A DNA stretch of 42,816 nucleotides from Lutibacter sp. (lineage in GTDB: Bacteria; Bacteroidota; Bacteroidia; Flavobacteriales; Flavobacteriaceae): assembly GCA_030590985.1 (NCBI GenBank), contig JAUVBX010000003.1:1-42816 (forward strand), in the 5' to 3' direction. Numbering within the stretch: the stretch's first letter is position 1; every line of letters begins with the position of its first letter. This document shows positions 41,406 to 42,816 of the stretch, in pieces. The translations under genes were made by a program, and so were the position numbers. The notes under the pieces were generated by a model. It did not search any database and was not told the DNA's origin. It worked only from the letters and a program-made list of their open reading frames with translations.

Positions 41406-42038
41406 ATGAAAGATAAATTAAAAGATTTTTTTGCATTACAATTTGAAGAAGAGTTAATTGACGAAATCGTTGAAGTTGGTGAAGTAAAGTTTTACAGAGA
41501 AGGTGAATTATTGTTAAATGTAGGTGATAAAGTTAACTTTTTCCCTTTTTTATTACGTGGTGTATTTAAAATTTTAAGTGAAGATAAGCACGGTAACGAA
41601 GTAGTAATGTATTTCTTAGAACGTGGAGATACCTGTGCTTGTGTATTTATTAATTCTTTAAATGCGGAAAAAAGCTGCATTAGAGCTGTAGCTGAAACTG
41701 ACTCAGAAGTTATATTAATAAATGTCAAACAATTTGATGATTGGTTGGTAAAATATAAAACCTTCCGTAACTATGTTCTTGAAAGTTATAATTTACGACT
41801 TAAAGAAATGATAGAAGCTATTGATACTTTGGCTTTTAAAAAAATGGATCAACGTTTATTAAAATATTTACACGATAAAGTGCAAGTGCTTCGAGTAACC
41901 ACACTAAATACTACACATCAAGAAATCGCCTATGACCTAAATACCTCACGTGTTGTAGTATCTCGATTACTGAAACAACTTGAAAACGAAGGAAAAATTA
42001 AGCTTAGACGTAATAAAATTGATATATTAAATCTATAA
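41406..42038 (+). CDS. Crp/Fnr-family transcriptional regulator
   Basis: This 210-residue protein has an N-terminal cNMP-type beta-roll (about 1-120, FYREGELLLNVGDKV, LLRGVFKILSEDKHGNE), a dimer helix and a C-terminal winged helix (about 150-210; TTHQEIAYDLNTSRVVVSRL recognises DNA). The phosphate-binding cassette of true cAMP receptors is absent. A CAC motif (DTCACVFINSL) and one further Cys are present in the roll, but not the four-Cys pattern of FNR, so what it senses is open. It belongs to the large group of short Crp/Fnr regulators in Bacteroidota. It converges on the Rieske-like lipoprotein gene. Confidence 0.92.
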   Translation: MKDKLKDFFALQFEEELIDEIVEVGEVKFYREGELLLNVGDKVNFFPFLLRGVFKILSEDKHGNEVVMYFLERGDTCACVFINSLNAEKSCIRAVAETDSEVILINVKQFDDWLVKYKTFRNYVLESYNLRLKEMIEAIDTLAFKKMDQRLLKYLHDKVQVLRVTTLNTTHQEIAYDLNTSRVVVSRLLKQLENEGKIKLRRNKIDILNL

Positions 42039-42047
42039 TTTATCAAG

Positions 42048-42467
42048 TCAATAATTTGTAATGCGTAAAGTTGATGCATTAATGACTTGCACATGATATT
42101 CTCTCGCTTGATAAGGAACATCAGATGAACTACCATCTAAACTACTAAATGTGCTATTATCACAAGGACATTTAAAAAACAGGCCGTCAAAAGACATTCT
42201 AGAACACGCTGTTATTGTTAAGTGTGGACAAGCTCTTTCAAAAGCGACGTAGGAACTATTTCTATTAATTAAAAAGATTCCTTTAAAACCATATTCAGGA
42301 GTTATTGGTGTTTCAGACCAACCTCCTGGAATTTGTAAATCTACGTATATAGGAAGACTTAAATTAATCGTAACATCTACCACTCTATCGGGCAACAAAT
42401 CGTTATACTGCGTATCATCGCAAGATAAAAAGGCAAGTATAAATAGTAAAAAAAATAATTGTTTCAT
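42048..42467 (-). CDS. Rieske-like lipoprotein lacking one cluster ligand
   Basis: This 139-residue protein has a lipoprotein signal ending ILAFLSC (C16) followed by DDTQ. The ATG at 42467 is chosen over a GTG six bases upstream because it starts the signal peptide. The body has the Rieske pattern: first ligand motif ACPHLTITAC near residue 90, second motif FKCPCDNSTFSSLDG near 108. In the second motif the usual His (CPCH) is Asp, so a normal two-Cys two-His 2Fe-2S site is not complete. The protein may bind another metal, have an altered cluster, or have lost it. It sits next to greA but on the opposite strand. Confidence 0.8.
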   Translation of the reverse strand: MKQLFFLLFILAFLSCDDTQYNDLLPDRVVDVTINLSLPIYVDLQIPGGWSETPITPEYGFKGIFLINRNSSYVAFERACPHLTITACSRMSFDGLFFKCPCDNSTFSSLDGSSSDVPYQAREYHVQVINASTLRITNY

Positions 42468-42522
42468 AATCACATTTACATATTCTAGAAACGCAATTTA
42501 GTACTAATTCGTATAAATTATG

Positions 42523-42577
42523 TACATTTGCAGTCTAAATCTCATCCTAAGCAATATCGGAATGGGATTTTTGTTAT
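42523..42577 (+). promoter_or_regulatory. greA promoter and terminator-like leader hairpin
   Basis: The -7 box TACATTTG (42523-42530) is followed, at about the expected transcription start, by an imperfect stem: AAATCTCATCC (42537-42547) with GGAATGGGATTT (42559-42570) around about 11 bases, then a T-rich stretch. The greA ATG is 133 bases downstream of the -7 box. The hairpin could end transcription early, giving a leader RNA of about 40 bases. Confidence 0.5.
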
Positions 42578-42655
42578 TATAGGAATCCAGAAAAATAAAG
42601 GTGTTTTGTAAATATCTATCTAAAAATTCCATGATAAGCCTATAAAATTAAGATT

Positions 42656-42816
42656 ATGAGTAAATTATCATATTATACCGAAGAAGGACTTCTTAAATTG
42701 AAAGAAGAACTCAACTATTTGGAACACACTAAGCGTCCTCAAGTATCGCAGGCTATTGCTGATGCAAGAGATAAAGGAGATTTAAGTGAAAATGCGGAAT
42801 ATCACGCTGCTAAAGA
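42656..42816 (+). CDS. greA: Transcription elongation factor GreA, partial (N-terminus)
   Basis: The first 53 codons are present before the window ends. The sequence [18 protein letters not shown], then [20 protein letters not shown] and EYHAAK is the GreA coiled-coil domain; D41 and E44 in [10 protein letters not shown] are the residues that reach the RNA polymerase active site and stimulate transcript cleavage. The start is ATG 42656. Confidence 0.96.
   Translation, partial: MSKLSYYTEEGLLKLKEELNYLEHTKRPQVSQAIADARDKGDLSENAEYHAAK

Overview
The window looks like a piece of a Flavobacteriaceae (Bacteroidota) chromosome. It is very AT-rich, uses Bacteroidota-type -7 promoter boxes (TAnnTTTG), and its lipoproteins carry acidic residues after the lipobox Cys. 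It also has a type IX secretion C-terminal domain, TPR/LytTR and TPR/LuxR signalling proteins, the DUF3109, DUF2891 and DUF4412 families, and the long form of ribosomal protein L21.

1-7037 (minus strand) is a compact operon for an NHLP/NHLM-type peptide exporter. In transcription order it holds a degenerate cNMP-fold protein, a TolC-type outer membrane channel, an HlyD-type adaptor, a C39-peptidase ABC transporter and the second NHLM ABC subunit, which runs off the left edge. The cargo peptide and any modifying enzymes are not in the window.

7194-18651 is mixed: a ComM/YifB ATPase, a TPR histidine kinase with a LytTR response regulator, small secreted proteins, a T9SS-sorted amidase, a DUF2891 lipoprotein, an M48 peptidase, a FadL-type porin and an MmcQ/YjbR protein.

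18656-30183 is mostly housekeeping: clpX-clpP, lspA, a metallophosphoesterase, holB, pgk, an aldo/keto reductase, waaA, rpmA-rplU, marC and a DUF3109 protein. The metallophosphoesterase and holB are separated by a four-helix-bundle (IVS/Avd-like) gene sitting between two arrays of degenerate heptanucleotide repeats. A two-unit heptamer run also follows the pgk stop codon.

30296-41138 starts with a TPR/LuxR regulator and continues with nine envelope or secreted proteins, all on the plus strand. Two are paralogous OmpA/LamG-like proteins about 7 kb apart. Between and after them lie lipocalin-like, beta-barrel, DUF2135-like and DUF4412-like proteins. Several perfect hairpins and one palindromic dispersed-type element lie in the gaps.

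41406-42816 holds a Crp/Fnr regulator, a Rieske-like lipoprotein lacking one cluster ligand, and the 5' end of greA, whose leader contains a terminator-like hairpin.

The most interesting items are the heptamer-flanked four-helix-bundle cassette, the NHLP exporter with its cNMP-fold partner, the shared spaced motif next to the LytTR system, and the duplicated OmpA envelope cluster. All family names come from reading motifs by eye; no database search was run.
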